Origin: an uncultured Pelagibacteraceae bacterium
GTDB taxonomy: Bacteria; Pseudomonadota; Alphaproteobacteria; Pelagibacterales; Pelagibacteraceae
DNA: 64,000 nt
Direction: 5' to 3'
NCBI GenBank assembly: GCA_902624195.1
Contig: CACNWV010000005.1
Coordinates: 1-64,000 of the forward strand
Part shown: piece by piece, positions 1 through 8,970 of the stretch
Layout of the letters: each line of letters begins with the position of its first letter
Numbering within the stretch: position 1 is the stretch's first letter
Notes under the pieces: generated by a model
Databases searched by the model: none
Seen by the model: only the letters and a program-made list of their open reading frames with translations
What the model was told of the DNA's origin: nothing
Made by a program: the position numbers and the translations under genes

Positions 1-531
1 AGGAACCACCCTAAAGTTATCAAAAGCCTTCTGTCCCCATTTTAGAAATGAATATCTTTCACCATTTCTAGAAAATTCTTTTTCAACATTTAGAGCAAAA
101 GATTTTCCCGATGCGTACTCATCAACCATTACAGAATGGTCTATAACTAAATCTACAGTAGACAATGGATTAATTTTTTCTGGATTTTTATTTTTATTTT
201 TAACTGCATCTCTCATTGCAGCAAGATCAGCAACTGCAGGTATTCCAGTGTAATCCTGCATTAAAACTCTTGCTGGCCTATAGGCTATTTCAGTATTAGA
301 TTTTTTATTTTTTAACCAATCTTTTATTGCTAAAATTTGTTTTTTATCAACTGTCAGATCGTCTTCATGTCTTAAAAGATTTTCAAGAAGAACTTTTAAT
401 GAAATTGGAAGTTTTGAAATACCATCTAAACCGTTTTTCTCTGCCTTTTTTAAATTAAAAATTTTAAATTCTTTGCCGAAAGATTGAATACTATCCAATG
501 AATTAAAAGAATTTTTGCTATTAATTTTCAT
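1..531 (-). CDS. acnA: Aconitate hydratase, N-terminal part (cut by window edge)
   Basis: The 177 N-terminal codons of an AcnA-type aconitase, which interconverts citrate and isocitrate through cis-aconitate in the TCA cycle. Visible landmarks are the family's early stretch with YRPARVLMQD, the segment VDLVIDHSVMVD and the region ERYSFLKWG, all in the order seen in AcnA/IRP1 proteins. The Fe-S cysteines lie outside the window. The start is the ATG at 531, ahead of the LysE-type gene on the same strand with a 3-base gap. A second aconitase-family gene (AcnD type) lies about 18 kb away. This copy is likely the housekeeping one. Confidence 0.93.
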   Translation of the reverse strand, partial: MKINSKNSFNSLDSIQSFGKEFKIFNLKKAEKNGLDGISKLPISLKVLLENLLRHEDDLTVDKKQILAIKDWLKNKKSNTEIAYRPARVLMQDYTGIPAVADLAAMRDAVKNKNKNPEKINPLSTVDLVIDHSVMVDEYASGKSFALNVEKEFSRNGERYSFLKWGQKAFDNFRVVP

Positions 532-534
532 CAG

Positions 535-1122
535 CTATACATAAAACAAAATCACACAAACGATAAGTAAAAAAGACATCGTATAATTAAAATTCTTAAT
601 AAATTTATCGCTTGTGGCGAATTTTCTCATATATTTCCCCATTAAGCACCAAGTTGTTTGGCTTCCTACGGCCATAAAGAACCAAACTAAAGTTAAGATA
701 ATTGAGTCTCTTAAGTAATTATTTTGTGTATCAATAAACAATGAAATTGAAGTCAAACCAACTATAATACTTTTAGGATTTACAAATTGAAACCAAAAGG
801 TATTAAGAAAAGTTACTGGCTTAGGGTCTATTTTTTTATCTTTCGTTTGACCCGCAAAAGATAACTTATAAGCCATATACAATAAATAAATTGACCCTAA
901 TATTTTAATAGTTGTTTGAATAAATTCATATTTTTGAAAAACGGCAGCAGACGTTAGTTGCAACAAGATAATTAAAAGCGTCCATCCAATAATCACCCCT
1001 AGCATTGTTGGTATTGCTTTTCTAAAGCCAAAATTAAAAGCTGTATAAGATGTCATTATATTATTTGGACCGGGTGAAAATGCAGTCGCGATACCAAATA
1101 AAATTAAAGGTAATACTTGCAT
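535..1122 (-). CDS. LysE/RhtB family exporter
   Basis: A 195-residue integral membrane protein with about six hydrophobic segments. The N-terminal motif SPGPNN after the first segment is typical of LysE/RhtB amino-acid exporters, and the length fits the family. It probably exports an amino acid or related small molecule; the substrate cannot be read from sequence. It lies 5 bases downstream of the cytochrome c' gene on the same strand and 3 bases before acnA, so the three may be co-transcribed. A second LysE-type protein is encoded at 43655-44269. Confidence 0.88.
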   Translation of the reverse strand: MQVLPLILFGIATAFSPGPNNIMTSYTAFNFGFRKAIPTMLGVIIGWTLLIILLQLTSAAVFQKYEFIQTTIKILGSIYLLYMAYKLSFAGQTKDKKIDPKPVTFLNTFWFQFVNPKSIIVGLTSISLFIDTQNNYLRDSIILTLVWFFMAVGSQTTWCLMGKYMRKFATSDKFIKNFNYTMSFLLIVCVILFYV

Positions 1123-1127
1123 TTAGT

Positions 1128-1568
1128 TTAGTGTGGTGCCCTAAATCTATTATGACAAGCTGAACAATTGCTCCACATTAATTCTTTTTGCACTGCTCTA
1201 AGGTCTTCAGCTGTTTCAATAGCTTTAGCGAGTTTTAACATATCATCTGATGCTTTTTGCATTAATGCATTAAACTCATCTTTATTCTCCCAAATACTTG
1301 GTAATGCCTCTGTTTTGAAACCTTCTTTTGTATTTTCAGGAAAATAATCTAATAATTTTTTATAATTAGCTGACATTTTTTTCATAAGTGGTTTGGCTTC
1401 CTCAATTTTTTTTGACTTAAGTAATATTGATATTTTTTTTCCTGTTTGATAGTTTTCACTAAACATTGCTTTTCTACCCTTAATAATTTCCTCTACACTT
1501 TGAGCGTTTAGTAAATTGAAGTTTGCGAAAATAACGAAAGTAACAATTATTAATTTTAATTTAGTCAT
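1128..1568 (-). CDS. Cytochrome c' (class II c-type cytochrome)
   Basis: A 146-residue secreted protein: a cleavable signal peptide ends near residue 22 (LLNA/QS), followed by a helical domain and a C-terminal haem motif CSACH at residues 135-139. A CxxCH near the C-terminus of a four-helix protein of this size is the hallmark of cytochrome c'. Such proteins are periplasmic and bind NO or CO or carry electrons; the exact role here is unknown. The start lies 19 bases from the divergently transcribed cytochrome b561 gene, so the two haem proteins share a very short promoter region. Confidence 0.85.
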   Translation of the reverse strand: MTKLKLIIVTFVIFANFNLLNAQSVEEIIKGRKAMFSENYQTGKKISILLKSKKIEEAKPLMKKMSANYKKLLDYFPENTKEGFKTEALPSIWENKDEFNALMQKASDDMLKLAKAIETAEDLRAVQKELMWSNCSACHNRFRAPH

Positions 1569-1587
1569 AAATAGTTAATATAGTAGT

Positions 1588-2118
1588 ATGCAAGTTTTTA
1601 ACAATTATAGCAAATATGGACTATTAGCTAAATTGTTTCATTGGGCTACATTTATAGCGCTTTTAGTACAAGTTCCGTTTGGTTTTTATTTAGTAGGATT
1701 AGAATTTTCTGATCAAAGAATAGAATTAGAAAACGTTCATATTTTGGTAGGCATTACTATTTTCTATATAACTCTGACAAGACTTATTTGGAAATTCTTT
1801 AATCCAAGCCCCACTGAGAACAAAAGTTTTTTTAAAGGACAAGTATTAATTGGTAAAGCAAACCACATTTTACTCTACCTATGTATTTTTGCGATTACAA
1901 TTTCGGGAATACTAAAAAAACTTTATATGGGAGAAAATCTTAATTTTATTTTTTTTAAATACGGATTTGAAAAAGATAATTTTGTTTTAGCTGATGCTTA
2001 TTACGAAGTTCATATATACGCAAATTACTTATTGTTAGCGCTTGTGGCTCTGCATGTTTTCGCTGTAATTATTCATCATTTCATTTTTAAAGATAAAATA
2101 TTAAACAAAATCACTTAG
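1588..2118 (+). CDS. Cytochrome b561 family protein
   Basis: A 176-residue, four-helix membrane protein of the bacterial cytochrome b561 (CybB-like) family. Histidines suited to bind two b haems are at about residues 18, 51, 142 and 156, in the first, second and last hydrophobic segments; H93, H163 and H164 are also present. It would move electrons between the quinone pool and a periplasmic partner. The divergent cytochrome c' gene 19 bases upstream is a plausible partner. The 3' end overlaps the convergent DUF4396-like gene by four bases. Confidence 0.87.
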   Translation: MQVFNNYSKYGLLAKLFHWATFIALLVQVPFGFYLVGLEFSDQRIELENVHILVGITIFYITLTRLIWKFFNPSPTENKSFFKGQVLIGKANHILLYLCIFAITISGILKKLYMGENLNFIFFKYGFEKDNFVLADAYYEVHIYANYLLLALVALHVFAVIIHHFIFKDKILNKIT

Positions 2119-2552
2119 TGACAAGCCTCATTAAATTTTTTCAATCTCCAATAATTGTACGGCCAGGGAGTAACAAATCCTACGGCTAACATTATTGGTA
2201 TAACCCACCAAGTTAGTATAGCTCCTCCAGTAAGGAAATAGTCAGTAGCATTCATAGCAACTTCCATACTGACCATTGAGATTAAACTCATTCCAACAGC
2301 TGTTTTAAAAGCTAGTTTTAAAGAAAAATTTTGTCGTAATAAGATAATCGTTTCTAAAATTATGCTTGTAATAATCCCATTGATTATTGCTATAATCATA
2401 ATTGCAAAAACAGGAAAAGGAATTTTGGTTAATTGAAAAAAAAATATTGTTCCAAAATCGCCAATCGAACAGCCAAGTAAACACCAAAAGGTGTTTTTGG
2501 CACTTCTCGACCATGTATTTCTACAGTTCCAATGAAAAGTTTCTGCGCTCAT
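2115..2552 (-). CDS. DUF4396-like membrane protein
   Basis: A 145-residue protein with an N-terminal region rich in Cys and Trp (HWNCRNTW at residues 7-14) and then FWCLLGCSIGDFG, followed by about three hydrophobic helices. The cysteine/glycine pattern in the first membrane segment resembles DUF4396 proteins, whose function is not established. The start ATG overlaps the stop of the upstream small membrane protein gene (ATGA), so the two are probably translationally coupled. Cysteines and histidines near the membrane could bind a metal, but that is only inference. Confidence 0.6.
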   Translation of the reverse strand: MSAETFHWNCRNTWSRSAKNTFWCLLGCSIGDFGTIFFFQLTKIPFPVFAIMIIAIINGIITSIILETIILLRQNFSLKLAFKTAVGMSLISMVSMEVAMNATDYFLTGGAILTWWVIPIMLAVGFVTPWPYNYWRLKKFNEACH

Positions 2553-2896
2553 GCTAAAAAATTTACAATAAATTTATGGATAAAATAACCTAAAACTAGT
2601 AACAATATTCCAGATCCGTAAATTAACCAAAAATTGTTGCTTAGCTGTTTTGCGAAGAAAAAAGGTATAAAAAAAAGGTAACTCACAGGCACTGCAATCA
2701 AAATACTTTTAGCATATAAAATTGTGTTAGCGGCATTATCGTGCTCATAATATGTATAAGCTATAGCAATTAAAGATGCGATTGGTAAAGCAATTATGAA
2801 ACCTGCCATTTTTGGGTTTTGACCAGCGAGCCAAGAGGAGAAGGCAATAATTAATCCAGCTAAAAGAGTCTTAAATAAAAAAAACATTTTAAGCAA
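2549..2896 (-). CDS. Small four-helix membrane protein, possibly GlpM/DUF3147-like
   Basis: A 115-residue, very hydrophobic protein with about four transmembrane segments. The N-terminal pattern of a Leu-rich helix followed by AGFIIALPIASLIAI recalls GlpM/DUF3147 small membrane proteins, but the resemblance is weak and no catalytic residues stand out. It overlaps csaA upstream by eight bases and the DUF4396-like gene downstream by four, so it belongs to a csaA-led transcription unit. Function not recognised. Confidence 0.6.
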   Translation of the reverse strand: MLKMFFLFKTLLAGLIIAFSSWLAGQNPKMAGFIIALPIASLIAIAYTYYEHDNAANTILYAKSILIAVPVSYLFFIPFFFAKQLSNNFWLIYGSGILLLVLGYFIHKFIVNFLA

Positions 2897-3224
2897 TATC
2901 TAAACCGTTATCAGTTTTTTGAGATGGGTGCACTAGGACAACTTTTCCGTCTTTTTCAATAGCCCCAAGCACTAAAACTTCAGATGCTACACCGGCTATA
3001 TTCTTTGTTGGAAAATTACAAACCCCTATAACTTGTTTACCCACTAAAGTTTCAGCATTGTAATAATGAGTTATTTGAGCTGAAGATTGTTTAATTCCAA
3101 TCTCTTTTCCAAAATCAACCTTAATAACTAAAGAAGGTTTCCTAGCTTTTTCATTTTTTTTTACTTCTATAACAGTGCCAACTTTAATCTGCACTTTCTT
3201 AAAATCATCATAAGTTATTTCCAT
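2889..3224 (-). CDS. csaA: CsaA-like tRNA-binding domain protein
   Basis: A 111-residue protein made of one OB-fold tRNA-binding domain, as in CsaA and the C-terminus of methionyl-tRNA synthetase. The pattern IKVGTVIEV near residue 13, SSAQITHYY near residue 47 and VIGVCNFPTKNIAG near residue 65 are family hallmarks. CsaA is described as a chaperone-like, tRNA-binding protein. The gene sits just after the terminator that follows the upstream binding-protein gene and starts with a good ribosome site (GGAAAT before ATG). Confidence 0.92.
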   Translation of the reverse strand: MEITYDDFKKVQIKVGTVIEVKKNEKARKPSLVIKVDFGKEIGIKQSSAQITHYYNAETLVGKQVIGVCNFPTKNIAGVASEVLVLGAIEKDGKVVLVHPSQKTDNGLDIA

Positions 3225-3242
3225 AATTTCCTTTCTATAAAT

Positions 3243-3270
3243 AAAAAAGGGGGCCTAAGCCCCCTTTTAT
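3243..3270 (-). terminator. Rho-independent terminator after Liv binding-protein gene
   Basis: A perfect six-base GC stem (GGGGGC 3249-3254, GCCCCC 3259-3264) with a CTAA loop. On the minus strand it is followed by six T residues (3248-3243). It lies 19 bases after the binding-protein stop codon and ahead of csaA, so it should end the transporter transcript. Confidence 0.9.
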
Positions 3271-3288
3271 ATTAGTTAAGTAATTGGT

Positions 3289-4392
3289 TTACAGTTCTTT
3301 GTATTTACCTTTGCTCCACTCATAAAATACATAACCTGGTAAGCTTACGTCACCTTTTTTATCAAAGCTTAGTGAACCGATTACAGTATCAAACTTACCT
3401 TTTCTCATTACTTTAAGCACTTTAGCAGGATCATTTGTTCCAGCTTGCTTAGCAGCTTGTTCAAATACTTGTAACGCAGCGTATGAATAAAGAACATAAC
3501 CCTCTGGTTCAATACCAGCAGCTTTAAATTCTTTTACAACACTAGCAGCAGCAGGGTTATTTCTTGGATCTGGAGAGAAAGTCATTAAAGTACCTTCCCC
3601 TGCATTTCCTGTAATATCCCAATACTCAGCTGTAACTAATGCGTCACCACTGATTAATTTAGTTTTCATACCTTGATCTCTCATTTGTCTTACGATCAAA
3701 CCACCTTCTGTGTGGTAACCACCAAGATAAACTGCATCAATGTTATTTGATTTTAATTTTGAAACTAAAGCAGAGTAGTCTTTTTCACCTGCTGTATAAG
3801 CTTCGTACATAGCATCTTTAAGGCCAGCTTTCTTCATATTTTTTCTAGTCGCGTCTGCTAAACCTTTTCCGTAAGCAGTTTTATCATGAAGGATAGCTAC
3901 TTTTTTACCTTTGTAGTTTTTAGCTAAGAATTTTCCAGCAACTTCACCTTGCTGATCATCTCGACCACAAACTCTAAAAGTATATTTACCACCTTTATCC
4001 GTTAACGCTGGATTTGTTGAAGCTGGTGAAACTTGAATAATTCCCTCTTCATTGTAAACTGCAGAAGCTGGAATCGAAGAACCAGAGCAGAAGTGACCTG
4101 CAACATAAGCTACACCTTGACCAGCAAATTTGTTGGCTACAGCAACAGCTTGTTTAGGATCACAAGCATCATCTCCGATTTCTAATTTAACTTTCTCACC
4201 ATTAATTCCACCTTTTTTATTAACGTGCTTTAACCACATTTCAGCACCAGCTTTTAACTGAGCACCAAATGAAGCGTACTGACCAGACATAGGTCCAGCA
4301 GAAGCAACAACAACGTCAGCTTTAGCTGATACTGTTGCAAGCATTAATGTTCCGGCAATTAATGAAAGAAGTTTATTAAACGTTCTTAACAT
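3289..4392 (-). CDS. livJ: Branched-chain/amino-acid ABC transporter, periplasmic binding protein (system 1)
   Basis: A 367-residue periplasmic binding protein of the LivJ/LivK (peripla_BP_6) family. The signal peptide ends at about residue 25 (SAKA/DVVV), and the mature protein begins with the typical SAGPMSGQYASFGAQ segment followed by GGINGEKVKLEIGDD. Ligand specificity cannot be deduced; family members bind Leu/Ile/Val, other amino acids, amides or urea. It is the last gene of the livHMGF cluster but has its own promoter and leader (4393-4449) and its own terminator (3243-3270), so it is probably expressed more strongly than the membrane parts. Confidence 0.93.
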   Translation of the reverse strand: MLRTFNKLLSLIAGTLMLATVSAKADVVVASAGPMSGQYASFGAQLKAGAEMWLKHVNKKGGINGEKVKLEIGDDACDPKQAVAVANKFAGQGVAYVAGHFCSGSSIPASAVYNEEGIIQVSPASTNPALTDKGGKYTFRVCGRDDQQGEVAGKFLAKNYKGKKVAILHDKTAYGKGLADATRKNMKKAGLKDAMYEAYTAGEKDYSALVSKLKSNNIDAVYLGGYHTEGGLIVRQMRDQGMKTKLISGDALVTAEYWDITGNAGEGTLMTFSPDPRNNPAAASVVKEFKAAGIEPEGYVLYSYAALQVFEQAAKQAGTNDPAKVLKVMRKGKFDTVIGSLSFDKKGDVSLPGYVFYEWSKGKYKEL

Positions 4393-4449
4393 ATTATTTC
4401 CCTTTGTTGTTAATTAATTAATTATCGATATTGAACACCTTAATTCCAA
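4393..4449 (-). promoter_or_regulatory. Promoter and AT-repeat leader of livJ
   Basis: On the minus strand, TTGGAA (4449-4444) and GATAAT (4426-4421) are separated by 17 bases, a good sigma-70-type promoter. The leader then runs through repeated TTAA units (about 4424-4410) into an AAAGGG ribosome site and the start codon. Nearly the same leader precedes other binding-protein genes in this window (see 35868-35932 and 43578-43641). Confidence 0.65.
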
Positions 4450-4470
4450 TATTGTAAATATGAAAAAAAG

Positions 4471-5190
4471 TTAATTTTTTGCCCCACCCTCAAGATAAGC
4501 GGCTTGTATGTCTTTATTTTTGAGTAACTCTTGACCAGAACCCTTAATGGTCACTTTGCCATTAACTAAAACATATGCTCTATCTGCAAGCTCTAAAGCT
4601 TTTTTAGCATTTTGCTCAACTAAAAAAATAGTAACGTTTTTTTCTTTATTAATATTTTTTATTGAAACAAAAATTTGATTAACTAATTTAGGTGCTATCC
4701 CAAGTGAAGGCTCATCTAATAAAAGTACCTTTGGCTTACTCATTAAGGCTCTTCCAATGGCTAACATTTGTTGTTCTCCCCCTGAAAGTGTTCCACCTCT
4801 TTGAGTTTTTCTATCGCTTAAAACAGGAAATAAATCATAAACTTCCTTAATATCATTTTCAAAATACTTTCCTTTTTCGTTGGCATGAGCACCTAATCTT
4901 AAATTTTCTTCTACGGTTAATCTTGAAAAAATTCGTCTTCCCTCGGGTACTTGGCTAATACCCATATCAACAATTTTATGGGGCTGTTTGTTCTCAATAT
5001 TTTCACCGTTAAAAACTATATTTCCTCTTTTAGCTTTATTCACCCCACTAATAGTCATTAGCAAAGTTGATTTACCTGCTCCATTGGAACCAATTAAAGA
5101 GACGATTTCGCCATCATTTACATCAAGATCAACTCCTCTCAAAGCCTGTATCTTTCCATAAAATGTTTCAACATTAGAAATTTTAAGCAT
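4471..5190 (-). CDS. livF: Branched-chain amino-acid ABC transporter ATPase LivF (system 1)
   Basis: A 239-residue ABC ATPase. The Walker A GSNGAGKST is at residues 34-42, with signature LSGGEQQ and Walker B VLLLDEPS in order. The length and the ending AAYLEGG are typical of LivF, which drives import together with LivG. The start overlaps the stop of livG by one base. Membrane-associated, cytoplasmic side. Confidence 0.95.
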   Translation of the reverse strand: MLKISNVETFYGKIQALRGVDLDVNDGEIVSLIGSNGAGKSTLLMTISGVNKAKRGNIVFNGENIENKQPHKIVDMGISQVPEGRRIFSRLTVEENLRLGAHANEKGKYFENDIKEVYDLFPVLSDRKTQRGGTLSGGEQQMLAIGRALMSKPKVLLLDEPSLGIAPKLVNQIFVSIKNINKEKNVTIFLVEQNAKKALELADRAYVLVNGKVTIKGSGQELLKNKDIQAAYLEGGAKN

Positions 5191-5981
5191 TATTCATCTA
5201 CTCCTAGGTAAGCTTCGATAACCTCTTTACTATTTTTTGTTTGATCAGCTGTTCCTTCAAATATTTTTTTACCATAGTTCAAAACAACTACATGGTCAGA
5301 AATGCCCATTACAACACTCATATCATGTTCAATTAATAAAATTCCCGTTTGTTTTTCTGTTTTGATAAATTTTAATAGTTTATTTAATTCAGCTGACTCT
5401 TTTGGATTTAATCCTGCGGCTGGTTCATCTAAGCACAATAACCTTGGTTCAATACACATTGCACGAACAATTTCTAATTTTCTTTGATCACCATAAGGCA
5501 GGTCTCCAGCATTATCATCTGCTCTATGAGTTAAACCAATAATATCTAACCAGTATTTTGCTTTTTCAACTGCTAGCTGTTCTTTATCTCTATAGGTCTT
5601 TAGATTAAGTAAACCAAATAAAGAATAACCTGAGGCAACCATTAATTCATTGTGTTGAGCGACTAGCAAATTTTCAAGCACAGACATTGCTGGAAACAAT
5701 CTAATATTTTGAAAAGTTCTAGCTACTTTTGCAACATAAGCTATTTTAAAATCTGTATATTTCCTGAGTGAAATTTTACTATCCTCTTTGTGTAAGAACA
5801 TTTGACCATTAGTAGGTTTATAAAATCCTGTTAGACAATTGAACACAGTAGTTTTTCCTGCACCGTTAGGTCCAATGATAGAGGTAATTTGATTGTTTTT
5901 TGCATCAAAACTTAAATCATCAATTGCAGTCAAACCACCAAACTTCATTGTCAAATTTTCTACAGATAATAGATTGTTCAT
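5190..5981 (-). CDS. livG: Branched-chain amino-acid ABC transporter ATPase LivG (system 1)
   Basis: A 263-residue ABC ATPase with Walker A GPNGAGKTT near residue 37, the LivG-type RTFQNIRLFP segment and a Walker B ending CLDEPAAGLNP. The ending VIEAYLG is characteristic of LivG. It overlaps livM by four bases (ATGA-type) and livF by one, so the cluster is co-translated. The signature loop reads LPYGDQR where LSGGQ is common, a usual variation in LivG proteins. Confidence 0.95.
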   Translation of the reverse strand: MNNLLSVENLTMKFGGLTAIDDLSFDAKNNQITSIIGPNGAGKTTVFNCLTGFYKPTNGQMFLHKEDSKISLRKYTDFKIAYVAKVARTFQNIRLFPAMSVLENLLVAQHNELMVASGYSLFGLLNLKTYRDKEQLAVEKAKYWLDIIGLTHRADDNAGDLPYGDQRKLEIVRAMCIEPRLLCLDEPAAGLNPKESAELNKLLKFIKTEKQTGILLIEHDMSVVMGISDHVVVLNYGKKIFEGTADQTKNSKEVIEAYLGVDE

Positions 5982-7246
5982 TTCTTATCTCCATGCATAA
6001 GAATAGTTGGCTTCCTATTTGCTAATATTCCTTTTGGTTTAAACACCATAATTAAAACCATCGCTCCACCAAAAGCGATCATCCTATATTGTTCTAAGTC
6101 TCTAAACATCTCTGTAATTCCGATTAAGAAAATTGATGCGAGAACTACTCCGGTTTGAGAGCCCATACCACCTAATACAACAATAGCAACAATGATAGCG
6201 GACTCAATAAATGTAAAACTTTCTGGACTAATAAATGCTTGTCGAGTTGCAAAAAATGAACCAGCAAATCCGCCAAACATAGCTCCAATTGCGAAAGCAG
6301 TAAGTTTTGTATTTGTTGGATTAACGCCTAAAGATTTGCAAGCGATCTCATCTTCTCTCAAAGCCTCCCAGGCTCTACCAACAGGAAGTTTTCTTATCTT
6401 CAGTGTAAAGTAATTTGTGATTAAGGCTAAGATTAAAATTAAATAATATAGAAATATTATTCTGTGCATTGTTGAATATTCAAGGTTAAAAAACAAATGG
6501 AAACTTGTTTCTCCTTCATCTGGAGATCTTTTAAAAGGTAATCCAAAAAAAGATGGTCGTGGTATTCCAGTGATACCATCAGGCCCATTAGTTACTTCAT
6601 ACCAATTAATTAAAATTATTCTTATGATTTCTCCAAATCCTAAAGTAACAATCGCAAGATAATCTCCTCTTAATCTTAAAACAGGAAAGCCAAGTAAAAT
6701 TCCAAAAAAAGCTGCGAAGACACCAGCTAGAGGTAAACAAATCCAAAAAGACCAACCAAATGTAGTTGCTATCAATGCATATGAATATGCACCAACTGCA
6801 TAGAAGGCTACATAACCTAAGTCGAGAAGACCTGCTAAACCAACTACGATATTTAAACCCCAGCCAAGCATAATGTAGGTTAAAATCATTATAGCAACAT
6901 CCATAAAGTATCTGTCGGTAAAAGGTAGAAACGGAAACACAACAGCAAATAAAATTGCAGTAATAGCAAAGTGTTTTGCTTTATCTTCAGTTATCACTGA
7001 AAACTTAGATGTGAACTTTGAAAAAAAAGTAATCTCAGTTTTTCTAGCAGAATTTAAATTTATTAAAAATCGTCCTAAAATACAAAGTCCAACTAATAAA
7101 AAAACTAACCCCCATTGAGGAGTTATAAATAAACCTTCTCCTTTAGACTCAGTTCTAAGACCAACTATCGGACCGAACAAAGCTAAAGCAATTAAGCCTG
7201 TAAATAAACTATCTTTAAATGACTGAATGATATCTTTCTTTTCCAT
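5978..7246 (-). CDS. livM: Branched-chain amino-acid ABC transporter permease LivM (system 1)
   Basis: A 422-residue permease. The first 100 or so residues add extra hydrophobic segments, as in the longer proteobacterial LivM proteins; the core then carries GLNIVVGLAGLLDLGY and the cytoplasmic coupling segment ALREDEIACKSLGVN that contacts the ATPases. It overlaps livH by one base and livG by four. It forms the membrane channel with LivH. Confidence 0.94.
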   Translation of the reverse strand: MEKKDIIQSFKDSLFTGLIALALFGPIVGLRTESKGEGLFITPQWGLVFLLVGLCILGRFLINLNSARKTEITFFSKFTSKFSVITEDKAKHFAITAILFAVVFPFLPFTDRYFMDVAIMILTYIMLGWGLNIVVGLAGLLDLGYVAFYAVGAYSYALIATTFGWSFWICLPLAGVFAAFFGILLGFPVLRLRGDYLAIVTLGFGEIIRIILINWYEVTNGPDGITGIPRPSFFGLPFKRSPDEGETSFHLFFNLEYSTMHRIIFLYYLILILALITNYFTLKIRKLPVGRAWEALREDEIACKSLGVNPTNTKLTAFAIGAMFGGFAGSFFATRQAFISPESFTFIESAIIVAIVVLGGMGSQTGVVLASIFLIGITEMFRDLEQYRMIAFGGAMVLIMVFKPKGILANRKPTILMHGDKK

Positions 7247-8157
7247 TAAACTTTCTCGATATCAGGTTTTCCAAGAAACCCAGTTGGAAAGAAAATTAAA
7301 ACTACAATTAATACGCTAAAGGCCGCAACATCTTTATACTCAAGTGAAACATATCCAGCCCAAAAGGTTTCTATAAGTCCGATTAACAAGCCGCCTAACA
7401 TTGCTCCGGGCAACGATCCAATTCCTCCTAACACTGCTGCAGTAAAAGCTTTTATTCCAGCTAAAAACCCAATGTAAAAATCAATGACACCGTAATAAAG
7501 AACGAACATCATTCCAGCTACTGATGCTAATGAAGAACCAATTATAAAAGTAATTGAAATTGTTCTATCTACATTTATTCCTAGTAATGCTGTCATTGTT
7601 CTGTCTTGCTCACAGGCTCTTTGAGCTCTACCTAAATCTGTTTTTGTAATGAGATAGGTAAAAATACCCATTAAGATAATTGTTAAGATAACTATAAAAA
7701 TTTGAAGATAGCTTACTGTAACAATAAACTCAGAATTCTTGAAAAATTCTAAACCACCGCTAATCAAAGGCTGCATAGGCTTTACTCTAGCTCCTTGAGC
7801 AACTTGAACATAGTTTTGTAGCACAATTGACATACCTAAAGCAGAAATAAGTGGAGCTAATCTGAAAGATCCTCTTAACGGCTTGTAAGCAAGTTTTTCA
7901 ACTGTCCATCCATAACAAGCAGTAAAAAGCATTGCTATCAGTAAAACTAATAATAAGATTATTGGCAGTGCTACACCTGTTAAACCAAAAATTATAAATG
8001 ATATCAAAGCAACAAAAGCACCAATCATAAAAATATCACCGTGAGCAAAGTTTATCATTCCTATAATTCCATAAACCATTGTGTAACCTATAGCGATAAG
8101 TCCGTATATTGAACCTAAAGTGATCCCGTTAACTAGTTGTTGTATAAAATATTCCAT
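7246..8157 (-). CDS. livH: Branched-chain amino-acid ABC transporter permease LivH (system 1)
   Basis: A 303-residue permease with about eight membrane segments. The N-terminal GLIAIGYTMVYGIIGMINFAHGD and the coupling segment RACEQDRTMTALLGINVD are LivH hallmarks. It is the first gene of the livHMGF run and lies only 3 bases downstream of the ProC-like gene, so it may be transcribed from upstream. Confidence 0.94.
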   Translation of the reverse strand: MEYFIQQLVNGITLGSIYGLIAIGYTMVYGIIGMINFAHGDIFMIGAFVALISFIIFGLTGVALPIILLLVLLIAMLFTACYGWTVEKLAYKPLRGSFRLAPLISALGMSIVLQNYVQVAQGARVKPMQPLISGGLEFFKNSEFIVTVSYLQIFIVILTIILMGIFTYLITKTDLGRAQRACEQDRTMTALLGINVDRTISITFIIGSSLASVAGMMFVLYYGVIDFYIGFLAGIKAFTAAVLGGIGSLPGAMLGGLLIGLIETFWAGYVSLEYKDVAAFSVLIVVLIFFPTGFLGKPDIEKV

Positions 8158-8160
8158 TTA

Positions 8161-8925
8161 TTACTTACTTACTCTTTTGTTTACATTTTCAAGAGCTTTT
8201 GAGAACTTAGTAAAGAATTTTCCATTTTTCAATTCATTAAGAACCTGCATATTCAGGCCTTTTGGTGTTTGTGAGTCTGCAACTAACTTTTTAAAACCTT
8301 GAGAAGATTTATTTAAAGCGTCCTGGCTTAAAGCCAAAAATAATTCAGCAACATACGTCTCTGCAAATTTTTTGTTGATACCTTTTTTAATAAGCCACTT
8401 AGAGCTTGTGTTTAAAATTTCATAATAGGCAGCCATCAAAGATGCAGTTGACCAAAATTTATAACTTAATTTTTCACTATTTATTTCTAAAACTTTTCCC
8501 AAATGTTTAAAAATATTTTTTGCAAAATTGCTTGGTGGACAAATAATAATTGGCCCTTTTTTTATCTCTATCGGAGGTAAAGGTGTTGCTCTAACAATAT
8601 TTTTATTATTGGTAATTTTTTTTAATTGCTCTATTTTAAATGTAGAAATCAAACTTATAATTCTTTTATTTTTTGAGAAATGTAGCTTGTTTAAAATTTT
8701 ACTTCCGACAGTTGGGGTAATACCTAAAAAAATCACAGAGGATTTATCTATAATTTCCTGATTATTTTCTAAAACCTTTACAGACCCAAATTTTTTAGCC
8801 AATTTTTTTGCTATACTTGAATTTCTTGAGGATACATAAATCTTCTTAACTTTCAATTTAGATTTGAAAATACCATAAATTATAGAAGAAGTTATTTTTC
8901 CAGTTCCAATAAATCCTAAAATCAT
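8161..8925 (-). CDS. Pyrroline-5-carboxylate reductase family protein
   Basis: A 254-residue protein of the ProC fold: an N-terminal Rossmann motif GFIGTGKI (residues 4-11), then VIFLGITPTVG and the helical dimer domain with the DSQTPKGLN segment (family pattern TSPGGTT, here altered). ProC makes proline from pyrroline-5-carboxylate with NAD(P)H. The altered loop and the setting between a rhodanese protein and a Liv transporter make a different imino- or keto-acid substrate possible. It is shorter and more Lys/Ile-rich than typical ProC. Confidence 0.75.
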   Translation of the reverse strand: MILGFIGTGKITSSIIYGIFKSKLKVKKIYVSSRNSSIAKKLAKKFGSVKVLENNQEIIDKSSVIFLGITPTVGSKILNKLHFSKNKRIISLISTFKIEQLKKITNNKNIVRATPLPPIEIKKGPIIICPPSNFAKNIFKHLGKVLEINSEKLSYKFWSTASLMAAYYEILNTSSKWLIKKGINKKFAETYVAELFLALSQDALNKSSQGFKKLVADSQTPKGLNMQVLNELKNGKFFTKFSKALENVNKRVSK

Positions 8926-8970
8926 ATGTAATTAAGATATATAAGCTTATTGCAATAATAAAGGAGATTT

